Shown piece after piece: positions 20,410 to 32,222 of a stretch of DNA of 64,000 bases. This DNA is from Magicicada septendecula (taxonomy: Eukaryota; Arthropoda; Insecta; Hemiptera; Cicadidae): positions 146,775,574-146,839,573 of the forward strand of contig CM068369.1 of assembly GCA_034769895.1 (NCBI GenBank), written 5' to 3'. The notes beneath the pieces were generated by a model, which ran no database searches, was not told where the DNA came from, and saw only the letters and a program-made list of their open reading frames with translations. How positions within the stretch are numbered: position 1 is the first letter of the stretch; each line of letters starts with the position of its first letter. Made by a program: the position numbers and the translations under genes.

Positions 20410-20781
20410 ATGGCTTACCGAACTAATAATAACATTAATAAGATACTCTTACCTAAACATTCAAAATCAATTGAAGACAGGACGGGCGTTTATAAGATAA
20501 TATGCAATGACTGCGACAGCTTTTACATTGGCCAAACTGGTAGACCTTTTAAAAAACGATTCAAAGAACATTTACCTAAAAAAGAATTTAGTAAAACAGT
20601 GTCAAATTACGCGCGCCATCTGATGGACAACAACCATAGTTATACTGATTTCACAACGAACTTTCAACCCCTCCATATATGCAGAAAAGGAAATTATATG
20701 AATGCTATCGAAGAATACGAAATATATAAGGCTTACAAAAATAAAAAAAAACAGAAGAAGTCATCCTTAACGATCAGCTGA
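20410..20781 (+). pseudogene. GIY-YIG endonuclease domain of the PLE
   Basis: Homing-type endonuclease that nicks target DNA for PLE insertion. GVYKIICNDC contains the GIY-like strand and a CxxC pair specific to PLE endonucleases; FYIGQTGRPFKKRFKEHL carries YIG and the catalytic arginine; the later EEYEIY supplies the acidic residue. It is in frame with the RT at 18847. Near 20743-20755, in an A-rich run, the frame slips by one base: the conserved C-terminus (ILNDQLNFQSN... to about 20860) continues in a different frame. Confidence 0.88.
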
Positions 20782-20885
20782 ATTTCCAGTCCAATCTATT
20801 ATACGACACAGCGATAAGAATACAGAACAAGGTCCATAGTGCACGACATATAACAACATGAACACTGCAGTCGACTATAGCATGT

Positions 20886-21131
20886 CGTGGTTCGCACCAC
20901 CGATATCGTGTGTGTCTAAAATCTGGGTATTTTATGTGTTTTTATGTTATATTATATTTATTGTTATGTGTAGAATTGTATATACAGTGTTTTTAATATT
21001 TTAACGATCGACGAACTTCAACATGGGATACCTGATGATGGGGCATATGTCCTGAAACGCGTTGAATGAAATATAGAGAAAAGGCCACCAGACGGACAAG
21101 AAAAAGGTAAACTATTTTACTAATTATATAC
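20886..21131 (+). repeat. PLE right arm
   Basis: It matches the inverted left arm. It ends in GGTAAACTATTTTACTAATTATATAC-type sequence, and a similar GGTAAATAATTTATTAATT ending closes the other PLE copies at about 55250 and 60010, which supports this as the true element end. Confidence 0.88.
21022..21075 (+). ncRNA. Hammerhead-ribozyme-like motif, PLE right arm
   Basis: CTGATGA at 21032-21038, stem II GGGGC/GTCCT, GAAA at 21054-21057, then the palindrome-like ACGCGT and a U as candidate cleavage position. It is sense-oriented to the RT gene, where it could process PLE RNA. Confidence 0.55.
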
Positions 21132-21138
21132 AAATTTT

Positions 21139-21419
21139 ATTTAACACCTAAACACCATGTCAATGTCACCATCTTCAGTGTGTGTGGATCTTAGTTCTTT
21201 GCTCTGTCTCTCTATTAGACAACACAGACGAACATTAAAAATAAGGTACGTGTTATACAATTTAACATCGAAATACACTCTACGTTCGCACTGATCCCTC
21301 AGTCTATGCAAAGCGAAACATACTCTTGTTTCATGAGAGTCACATGAATAATATTGCAAGATCAGACGATAAATGTAGAAACATTAGTTTTGTATGCAGT
21401 TTAGATGAAGGTGTTAAAT
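21139..21419. mobile_element. MITE-like inverted repeat element
   Basis: ATTTAACACCT at 21139-21149 is matched by its exact reverse complement AGGTGTTAAAT at 21409-21419, enclosing 281 bp without a plausible gene. This fits a short non-autonomous DNA transposon squeezed between the PLE and the long-TIR element. Only one copy is seen, so the call rests on the terminal repeat alone. Confidence 0.35.
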
Positions 21420-22389
21420 AATGATGTTACTTGAAGGAAAGTTAAATAACAGAAATCAACATTTTTGTACTAAAGTATAGTAGAGGGAAATTGGGGGTTC
21501 TGGCTCACAAAGGAATGCCGCCTTTCTTAAAAAACACTAAAAAACATGATCTAAGAGATGACGCCGCCACCGCTGGACCCGCAGCATCCCAATGGACCAC
21601 AGCACCGCGAATTTCCGCGAATAAATTTTTTAATTTTTTTAATTTTATTTTTTTAATTAAATTGATTTGGTGGGATGAGGTTCAATGGACCACCAGCATC
21701 CGTGAATATAATTTTTTATTTTTTTATGAAAGCTGATTTGCATATCAGGGGGTGGCGTTGGGTGGGTGGTTTTTTTATTTCATATCAGTGGGTGGTGGTG
21801 GGTGGGGGTGGTTCCAACTCGATGCATTATAGTGTATATTAAAGTATATGATCAGGTGTACCAACCTTTGCATGAGTTCAAATTTGTCGTGTGTTATAAT
21901 GTATATTAAATCTATATGATCAGGTGTACCGACCTCTGTAGTATTATTATAGTGTATAGATATTTTATATGAGCAGGGTTGTCAACATTTTCTGCGGTGG
22001 GGGGAGGGAAATTCAAATATGTGTTATATAGTGTATATATTAAAATATATGATTAGGGTTACCAATCTTACATTATTGTGTATGTGTATAGAGCAGATCT
22101 GCCAACATTTTTTCTCTTCTGTAGTGGGAAAGTCAAACTATATGATCATAATTGTTACTCTCTCTCTCTCTCTCTCCCTCACATTGAATGTAAGTAAAAC
22201 TATCTCTCTCTTGTTGTCAAACCGTTTTCTCCTGGGTGGGGGGTGGTTCCAACTCGATGCATTATAGTGTATATTAAAATATATGATTAGGTGTACCAAC
22301 CTTTACATGAGTTCAAATTTGTCGTGTGTTATAATGTATATTAAATCTATATGATCAGATGTACCAACCTCTGTATTATTCGTCCTCTT

Positions 22390-22423
<34 letters not shown>

Positions 22424-22563
22424 GCACATTTGAATGTAAGTAAAACTATCTCTCTCTTGTTGTCAAACGTTATGCTCAAACTGTTCTCCTCTCTCTGTGG
22501 TCAGTACCGTATGCATGTATATGAAATTAGAAAGTGTATATTTATTCAACAAATATTAACGTC

Positions 22564-22566
<3 letters not shown>

Positions 22567-22638
<72 letters not shown>
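22567..22638 (+). repeat. CT microsatellite in the left TIR
   Basis: An uninterrupted CT run; the right arm has the inverted GA run at 32886-32931, shorter, showing replication slippage after the two arms formed. Smaller CT runs lie at about 22160-22180 and 22390-22425. Confidence 0.95.
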
Positions 22639-22642
<4 letters not shown>

Positions 22643-23290
22643 GTTTCAACTATGCAAGGTTCCATACCCTTTCTCCTGTCTCCCTCTCGTACATTGAGTA
22701 GTCGGTGTGATGAATAAATAATTTTAGCTCTCTCTCTCTCTCGTTGTCAAAACGTCGTCTTCATTTTTCAATGTATTAAATAATTAATTAATAGTTTATA
22801 ATGCAGTCAGTGTGATTGATCCTTGTTAGAAATATATATATTTGGTGTCAATGAACTACTTACCTGTTATGTTGTTACAGATGACAAATCCATACGTTAA
22901 CGGCTTAGCAATCTGGTACAATACTTCTGTTTTAAGGTTGCAGTTTACACACACATAGGTTCAGTAGTGTATAGCGAAATAAATTAAAATTATACACACA
23001 CATGAAAACGGCGGCTGAAATTCATACAAATCTTCTGATGTAACAGTTCACAAAAAAAAAAATAAATTAATTGTACACATGTTCAGAGGTGTAGAGTGAA
23101 ATAAAATAAAGTCATAATTTGTTTAAATAATTAAATATATATTTTAACATTCATAATATAAAATTCATAATTAAATGAATACATTATAAATTGATATTTT
23201 TTCGAAAGTTTATATATAATTGTGTGTCGTACTTGTAGGAGAAGCAACCTGCAACATAACAATACAACAACATTAAAATCATGTTAAATA

Positions 23291-23416
<126 letters not shown>

Positions 23417-24092
23417 ATACGCAACGTAATCATACACATACATACAACGTACACACGTTTGGGTTACACCACACGCGCACGCGCGCACACACACACACAC
23501 ACACACAGACGTACACGCACACACATACATACATACAACGTGCATACGTTTGGCTTGAATCATGTGTAAGACCTTACAACCTTGAAGTGTCTAATAAGTA
23601 AATTGTATGTATGTATATATATCACTGAATAATAATAATATATAATCGTTCTAGTGTTATCGTTTGCTGCAACAGGTAACAACAGTTTACAAATAATTAC
23701 ATATAGGTTCAGAGGCGTATAGTGAAATAAATTAAAAATAGAAATTAATGTCCATTCATCAAACTTTGTAAATTAGAATCTGCACTACATTCAAACACAC
23801 GCACACACAGTGATAAAAAATTAGTAATGTAGGTTGTTACCTTAACGAGGTACATGCAGAACTAGTGCTGTTACAAAATATATATATAGTAGGAAAGCCC
23901 ACAGACTACTAGAAATAGTTATCACCTGAAAAAAAAGAAACCACACATTACGAACTAATATGTATAAACACAAATATCGTTACAATAATAATAATAATAC
24001 ATAAACTTACGTTTACTGCCGTCCGAACTGAAGTATGGAGAGGCAATAACTATAGATATCACAGTAAGATTTTTTGTTGTTGTTTTTTGTTG

Positions 24093-27000
24093 TTAACAGA
24101 TGGTGTAACGGGGAATTTTAGCAGGTGGAGGAGCAGAGTCGTCATCGTCGTCGGTATGTATCCGATAATGATCGTACGCAAGCGTATCACGACCATTGTC
24201 TAATATATAGCGCTTATCATCATACGGTGACAACGCTTGCTTATTTACGCGCATCGTGTACAACGTATGATGATCGCTACGTAAACACAACGCACTGACA
24301 GAAAACCGACAATGATCAGTGAGACACTTGCGATACATATCGTGTCGCAGACTCCTCTTAATAGCAACTCGAGGCACACCTTTACACACACGTTTTTGAC
24401 CCGCATTGCTAGAATCTTCGTGGGCCACAAGGAACGAATAACATTTCGCTCGGAGACCCACGAATTCTCTAATAGGACGACCACACGTTTCATCCTTGAA
24501 CAGCCCGACAACCTTTTTGTTCTTAAGGCTATAACAAGGATCTGCATACAAGTCTGATGTTTGAATATGATACATCAGACTGTCTGTATCAGTCATTAAC
24601 AATTTAACGTTGTGGCCGTACTTGGCGACAGCATAACGATAATGAAAGTCGTACATTATTGTTTTGCTAACGTCAAGCACCGTGAAGCCGACATACACGG
24701 GACGAGAAAGAACAATGGATTTTTTACGAAGTGAGAGCCCCACCAGATCGTTCGTATAACGAATCATACGTTTTAGCCTGGGTGTGGAAACTAGTTTTTG
24801 AAGCCGTCGTTCATTCGTGACTAGTTCAAAGTCTATATGTTTCCGTACGTTCTCCAGCGACTTACCGTATACGGCGTTGTTCATCAGTTTTAAAAGGTCT
24901 TTTTCAAAGCTGTTGACGGCTGCTTGCCTCTTGCGGGTGTTGAAATCGATAAACGGTTTCAACCAAGCGCTTTGCTTAAAACACAACACCCTATGAGTCG
25001 CTTTCAGCTCTAAGCCAAGACTTAAATACAATTTCAAATTTCGATAATGGAGAACGTATTTTTGTTTGTCCTCCAAAGTTGTTAACAACTTCTCTACGGA
25101 TGACCCTGATTCGTTATACGATGATCTGTATATACTCTCGTGTAAACGTTTGGAAAAGGGAGAAAGGATATCGTGTGTTATGCGCTGACGCACAGGTGTA
25201 AGCGGGTAGTCGGAATGCAGGTCGTGTAAGGTATTAGGATAGTGTAGGTCGACTTCAAGGATGTACCCGATGTCAGCATCATCACTCACAGTACGTACGT
25301 CCAAGGACTCGATTTCGTTACGATCGAGCCATCGGAAGTCTGCGTAAGGGAGTGGTTGCGACATGGCTGCACCGTATAAATTGTTACAGTCCGTATACAG
25401 AATGAAGGAGGTCGGTTTCGAAACATCGTACTGATCTGGAATCAGAGGAATGTTAGCGACTGCATGACGGTTGGATATCATCGCGCAGCCTCCGCGGATC
25501 CCAGACTCGAGGAACAGATGTAGATTTATTTCTGTCAACAGTTCTAATTCGACCCCGGTCATTTTTAGCATCGCGTTCCAAGCGAGTCCGGGAAGCGAGT
25601 AAAAATGACATGGGTCCAAGCAGTAATCGCGTAAGGCCATGTCTCGGAAACTTTCAAAGACATTGGCCAGCAGCATTACGTCTGTCAACAAATACAAATC
25701 ATGGTAATCCCCAAACGTACGCAGATTGAATGCACTCCACACGTTTTGCGCGTGCTCGAAAGCTGCGTTCGAAATAGATGATTCCATCAACCGGTTATCA
25801 AAGTGTTCACGAGCGGGTAGACTTGTTTCGTTGAACCGATCAATACTGTCAACGTACTCGTATGGGTATACCCCCTTGCGTACGAGCAGATTGGTCTGTT
25901 CATCGAAACCCCGTCTAAGCATTTCCTCTCTGAGCAAAGGAAATTGGCTCCCGGACGCGGACAGGTTGGTAACGAGTGTGTCCAGAGAGCGATTAAGAAA
26001 TTGAAAGGAGTCTACGAAACGCAAGGGACCCAGGGAGAACGACACGTAACGCTCACTGGATGTCGCGATGCAGGATACGCGTTCGTCCTTATATTTCCCT
26101 AAACCCTGCATTAAATGGTGACAGTCGTAGCCACGAAGGTTGTGAAAGAAGACGGGGATATGACGAGGCATCTTGTAACTCAGATTACAGCTATTATGGG
26201 CTGCTCCCAAGAATTTCCCCGTAAGATGGCAATGATTGCGTACCTTGTCATCGTCTGTCAAAGGGCGCTCACACAAATGACAAACGGTGGCGTTAGTGAA
26301 CGCAACATTGTCATCATCGGACATAATTAATTGTACGTTATGTCGTACCACCTTCATCATATCCTCGACGTCTTTCAACAACCACGAGAAGAACGTGTCT
26401 ACAACGTTTTCACCTCGATAAACTTTAGCCTCTCTCCAAAGGCTGTGCGTGTGATCGACGATAGCATAGGAGAAACCTGACGGAATATGCATCGCTTCGT
26501 ATGATGTGGACGATACAGGAGGAGAAGTTAGTTTCTGACGGGCACCGCTGCTATCGACGGAGTAGAATTCACCTAACTCGTGCACTGTCGTCGGGACGTT
26601 GTTACCAGGTGAACACGATTGAAGCGGAGTGATGAGGGACTCGAAGTCGGCGTAGACGGTGAAGGGTACTTTAAGACAGTACGCGTAATTTTTAAAGGAC
26701 ATAAACTTCTCCTCCTCCGTGGGCATTTTGGTTTTCTGCTCGCCGTAAGGTGTGCAGTAGGGGAGATGATCGGACAGACCATGTTCTGTGGCGAAACGAT
26801 GCAGGCAGTAGTCGCAGTAAAATGATTGAGCGCGGTGTTTTGTTAGGGATGATAACAATCTATTCATGTTACTGATAAGACAGTAATGTTTTCGGCTATT
26901 TGTATCGGTCAGAAGCAAAAGATTAACGTGATGCGACCTGTCCTTATTCGGAGTAATTCTCAGAGGGTAAACCTCATTTTTTGATTCATTTTTGATATTG

Positions 27001-27902
27001 TCTTCTATATCATAGCCGAAAACGTTTATAGAAATGTTAGGATTCTGTGCTTCAAATTTGGAAATGGACTTTAACGAAACAGGGTACTCGATACCGGACA
27101 TATTTAATGTGTTTATGAATGGGATGTAGTTTGAAGCACGGTCTTTATTATGTTGTTGAGGGTATATGTGGGCTAGAACAGACCACAGAAAACACATTTC
27201 ATCTCGGGGGTTCTTGATGTTGACTACTGCCTTAGTAAGCGTGAGTTTTCGCGGGGTTGGAAGGTAGGAGGACGCTGCTAGAGGCTGGTACCGTCCAACA
27301 ACCAGTTCCAGCTTCAGTACAGCATCCACCGACCATCCGCTCCCGTCACGGGTAAAATTAGATATGCTATTGAAGATTTTATCGTAGGATTCATCGAGTA
27401 GACAATTCAACTCGTCGCTGTCGTCCGCGAGCAACGTGCGACAACGTCCGTGGAAGACGGCGTCTTTCGTTACCTCTTTCTCCTCACCACTGTCACCATC
27501 TACCACGGTTTTGGTAAAACGTATCCTGCATGCAATATGCCACTTGATATTGCGTAAACGTGCCTGCTCTGCCTGAATATCCTCAAGCAATAAAGGACGT
27601 GCCTCAGTCATTACGAATACTACGTCATGATCCGACGCGTTGACGTTCACTGGAATGTAGTCGAAAGTTGTGATGCACCCTCGGACACTACTGTTCCTCT
27701 CGATACAAAACCGAGTCACAACTGAAACAATAGAAACATGAGTATTAGTAACCAATAGGAATGATAAATAACGTGTACACAAATTCATGTTTGTAGTAAA
27801 TAAATAACACTCGTCGGGGTAATATGTCAGTTTATTACAAACCGTAAAGATGTCGACTACTCCTGATTTTAGTATTGAAAGTGAACGAATAAAATCGTTC
27901 AA
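24093..27902 (-). CDS. Protein-primed family B DNA polymerase (Polinton/viral type)
   Basis: 1269-residue open frame of the DNA_pol_B_2 kind, which replicates linear DNA from a protein primer. Zinc finger CDYCLHRF...DHLPYC (363-383); exonuclease I VYADFES (416-422); an endonuclease-VII-like CHLCERPL...NHCHLTGKFLGAAHNSCN insert (541-573); exonuclease II FHNLRGYD (586-593); exonuclease III YLLTDVMLL (737-745); polymerase A YTDCNNLYGAAM (836-847); B LLKLMNNAVYGK (1003-1014); C LLMTDTDSLMY (1101-1111). All catalytic motifs look intact. The first ATG overlaps the divergent BIR gene, so Met39 (27788) is a better start; an intron acceptor at 27722-27723 suggests the 5' part may be spliced. The acidic tail DDDDDSAPPPAKIP lies within the TIR. 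Confidence 0.92.
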   Translation of the reverse strand: MNDFIRSLSILKSGVVDIFTVCNKLTYYPDECYLFTTNMNLCTRYLSFLLVTNTHVSIVSVVTRFCIERNSSVRGCITTFDYIPVNVNASDHDVVFVMTEARPLLLEDIQAEQARLRNIKWHIACRIRFTKTVVDGDSGEEKEVTKDAVFHGRCRTLLADDSDELNCLLDESYDKIFNSISNFTRDGSGWSVDAVLKLELVVGRYQPLAASSYLPTPRKLTLTKAVVNIKNPRDEMCFLWSVLAHIYPQQHNKDRASNYIPFINTLNMSGIEYPVSLKSISKFEAQNPNISINVFGYDIEDNIKNESKNEVYPLRITPNKDRSHHVNLLLLTDTNSRKHYCLISNMNRLLSSLTKHRAQSFYCDYCLHRFATEHGLSDHLPYCTPYGEQKTKMPTEEEKFMSFKNYAYCLKVPFTVYADFESLITPLQSCSPGNNVPTTVHELGEFYSVDSSGARQKLTSPPVSSTSYEAMHIPSGFSYAIVDHTHSLWREAKVYRGENVVDTFFSWLLKDVEDMMKVVRHNVQLIMSDDDNVAFTNATVCHLCERPLTDDDKVRNHCHLTGKFLGAAHNSCNLSYKMPRHIPVFFHNLRGYDCHHLMQGLGKYKDERVSCIATSSERYVSFSLGPLRFVDSFQFLNRSLDTLVTNLSASGSQFPLLREEMLRRGFDEQTNLLVRKGVYPYEYVDSIDRFNETSLPAREHFDNRLMESSISNAAFEHAQNVWSAFNLRTFGDYHDLYLLTDVMLLANVFESFRDMALRDYCLDPCHFYSLPGLAWNAMLKMTGVELELLTEINLHLFLESGIRGGCAMISNRHAVANIPLIPDQYDVSKPTSFILYTDCNNLYGAAMSQPLPYADFRWLDRNEIESLDVRTVSDDADIGYILEVDLHYPNTLHDLHSDYPLTPVRQRITHDILSPFSKRLHESIYRSSYNESGSSVEKLLTTLEDKQKYVLHYRNLKLYLSLGLELKATHRVLCFKQSAWLKPFIDFNTRKRQAAVNSFEKDLLKLMNNAVYGKSLENVRKHIDFELVTNERRLQKLVSTPRLKRMIRYTNDLVGLSLRKKSIVLSRPVYVGFTVLDVSKTIMYDFHYRYAVAKYGHNVKLLMTDTDSLMYHIQTSDLYADPCYSLKNKKVVGLFKDETCGRPIREFVGLRAKCYSFLVAHEDSSNAGQKRVCKGVPRVAIKRSLRHDMYRKCLTDHCRFSVSALCLRSDHHTLYTMRVNKQALSPYDDKRYILDNGRDTLAYDHYRIHTDDDDDSAPPPAKIPRYTIC
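27722..27750 (-). promoter_or_regulatory. Probable intron branch point and 3' splice site near the polymerase start
   Basis: The minus strand reads TTACTAAT, then a pyrimidine-rich TTTCTATTGTTTCAG, with the AG at 27723-27722. Branch point, tract and AG are all well formed and correctly spaced. No strong GTRAGT donor is obvious upstream, so the first exon is unresolved. If used, the polymerase residues before about 62 would be replaced by another exon. Confidence 0.45.
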
Positions 27903-28227
27903 GTATTGGGAAGTGACGTTTATCAGTCCCGACGAGTTAGCGTTTGCGGGGTTCTACTTCTACCCTATAAATTTCGATGTTTGTGGGCATAGTATGTCAT
28001 TCGTAGACGATAGAGTTAAATGCTTTTGTTGTGGAATTGAATTAGTTGATTGGAAAGAAGGTGACAAACCTATGAAGGAACACGAAAAATTTTCATCTAC
28101 ATGTCAATTTCTAAACGATGTTAAGAGTGAGACTTTTCATATACATACCAATAGACATAGTATGACTCGAACGTTAATTCGCATCAGCAAGTTTGCACGC
28201 TACATAATTACAAAAATAATTTCTTAA
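27850..28227 (+). CDS. BIR-domain protein (IAP-like)
   Basis: 125 residues, nearly all one baculoviral IAP repeat. Seen: RIKSF (14-18), LAFAGFYFY (30-38), then VKCFCCGIELVDW with the CxxC zinc pair, GDKPMKEHEKFSSTCQFL with the zinc histidine and last cysteine. Spacing C-x2-C-x6-W-x9-H-x4-S-x-C-x2-L fits the BIR signature exactly. There is a longer loop than usual between AGFYF and the first zinc cysteine. BIR proteins bind caspases or IAP antagonists, and viruses use them to delay cell death; that role is inferred here. No RING domain follows. The gene starts about 60 bp from, and divergent to, the polymerase's likely start, suggesting a shared bidirectional promoter. Confidence 0.85.
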   Translation: MSTTPDFSIESERIKSFKYWEVTFISPDELAFAGFYFYPINFDVCGHSMSFVDDRVKCFCCGIELVDWKEGDKPMKEHEKFSSTCQFLNDVKSETFHIHTNRHSMTRTLIRISKFARYIITKIIS

Positions 28228-30436
<2,209 letters not shown>

Positions 30437-30596
30437 GGCGACTCTGCTCCCCCTCCTGCTAAAATTCCATCTGTTAAAAACAAAAAGAATTCTCACTGTG
30501 ATATTGTTAGTTATTCTCTCTCCACGCTTCAGTTCGGACGACAGTAAACGTAAGTTTGTGTATTATTATTGTAACGATCTTTGTGTTTATAGTATA

Positions 30597-31106
30597 ATGG
30601 AAAACGCTGCTGTAATAATTGACTTTCACTGCTTTTATGATGACAACGGCAATTATATAGTAAAGGAGTTGTCGGTTATGGACGTAACACGTTTTGCATG
30701 CAGACATTGGATTTTCGCCCCGCCTGCTACAGTCGTTACGAATTCGAAATACACTAGAACCAACTGTTGGTTATCGACAAACTATCATGGCCTAAGGTGG
30801 GATGAAGGAGAGACACCGTACGACAATCTTGTTTCAGTGTTAACAACGTATACGAACATATATAAATATGTGTTTGTGAAGGGTCTTGAGAAAAAACGTT
30901 TTTTAGAATCGAAAATAATTCATAATCATATAATAAATCTTGATGACATTGGTTGTCCAAAAGACGTACCATATCTATTTCACGGAACGGTATGTCTTAC
31001 ACATTGCAATTCTTCTTCTTCTACACTATGTACAAACCATAATGTGCACGCACTTAGAGAGTGGATAATTAATGATTTTTCTGTTATACGAACATTTTTA
31101 ATGTGA
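30597..31106 (+). CDS. Conserved-type protein of unknown function (169 aa) inside the right TIR
   Basis: I do not know a named function. The open frame begins at 30429, but its first 56 codons copy the polymerase 3' region, so the ATG at 30597 (MENAAVII) is preferred. Visible features: a VIIDFHCF start, FIVKELSV-like strand (NYIVKELSVMD), HWIFAPPA, a HGLRWDEGETPYDN block, YVFVKGLEKKRFLE, and a cysteine/histidine-rich end (GCPKDVPY, CLTHC, CTNHNVHALREW). From general knowledge, proteins of this pattern occur in insect virus-like elements; the DFxxF-KEL start could be an RNase H-like fold, but that is a guess. No signal peptide or membrane segment is convincing in the 169-residue form. Confidence 0.6.
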   Translation: MENAAVIIDFHCFYDDNGNYIVKELSVMDVTRFACRHWIFAPPATVVTNSKYTRTNCWLSTNYHGLRWDEGETPYDNLVSVLTTYTNIYKYVFVKGLEKKRFLESKIIHNHIINLDDIGCPKDVPYLFHGTVCLTHCNSSSSTLCTNHNVHALREWIINDFSVIRTFLM

Positions 31107-31150
31107 GTGTCTCATAGCATTGTTAATTTCGTTAGTAAACTTGTATATGC

Positions 31151-31630
31151 CTGCAGGCGATAACTATTTCTGTCGACTTTCCTAATATATATTATGTAAC
31201 AGTCATAATTCTGCATGTATGTACATGCAAAGCTTCAGGGGGATGAAAAACACCATCTGGTAAAAACAACAACAAAAATTCTTGCTGCAGGCGATAACTA
31301 TTTCTGTCGATTTTCCTAATATATATATTATGTAACAGCCATAATTCTGTATGCAAAGCTTCAGAGGATGAAAAACACCATCTGTTAAAAACAACAACAA
31401 CAAAAATTCTTGCTGCAGGCGATAACTATTTCTGTCGACTTTCCTAATATATATTATGTAACAGTCATAATTCTGCATGTATGTACATGCAAAAACACCA
31501 CCTGTTAAAAACAACAACAACAACAAAAATTCTTGCTGCAGGCGATAACTATTTCTGTCCAGTCATAATTCTGCATGCAAAGCTTCAGGGGATGAAAAAC
31601 ATCACCTGTTAAAAACAACAACAAAAAATC
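31151..31630 (+). repeat. Tandem array, four units of about 123-134 bp
   Basis: Units begin at CTGCAGGCGATAACTATTTC, at 31151, 31285, 31413 and 31536, and end in an A/C-rich AAAACAACAACAA stretch; the fourth is shortened. The left TIR has a single related copy (CAGGTGATAACTATTTC, minus strand). Each unit begins with a CTGCAG/GCGATAAC that looks like a 3' splice junction. Confidence 0.85.
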
Positions 31631-32181
31631 TTACTGTGATACCTATAGTTATTGCCTCTCCATACTTCAGTTCGGACGGCAGTAAACGTAGTAGTCTGTG
31701 GGCTTTCCTACTATATATATATTTTGTAACAGCACTAGTTCTGCATGTACCTCGTTAAGGTAACAACCTACATTACTAATTTTTATCACTGTGTGTGCGT
31801 GTGTTTGAATGTAGTGCAGATTCTAATTTACAAAGTTTGATGAATGGACATTAATTTCTATTTTTAATTTATTTCACTATACGCCTCTGAACCTATATGT
31901 AATTATTTGTAAACTGCGTTACCTGTTGCAGCAAACGATAACACTAGAACGATTATATATTATTATTATTCAGTGATATATATACATACATACAATTTAC
32001 TTATTAGACACTTCAAGGATTGTAACGTCTTACACATGATTCAAGCCAAACGTATGCACGTTGTATGTATGTATGTGTGTGCGTGTACGTCTGTGTGTGT
32101 GTGTGTGTGTGTGCGCGCGTGCGCGTGTGGTGTAACCCAAACGTGTGTACGTTGTATGTATGTGTATGATTACGTTGCGTA

Positions 32182-32222
<41 letters not shown>

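Larger units (their letters stand above)
18486..21131 (+). mobile_element. Penelope-like retroelement (PLE) with inverted end repeats
   Basis: The unit consists of two ~247-bp arms in inverted orientation (18486-18732 and 20886-21131) around one RT-endonuclease gene. RT motifs of the Penelope type and a GIY-YIG endonuclease identify the class. Both arms contain a hammerhead-like core, a known feature of PLE terminal repeats. The gene has one in-frame stop and one frameshift, so the copy is probably inactive but young enough to keep long frames. Confidence 0.85.

Noticed and set aside
31151..31630. CRISPR-like array of repeats
   Set aside because: Repeats are 120-130 bp without uniform spacers, in a eukaryotic element with no Cas genes; an ordinary tandem array.
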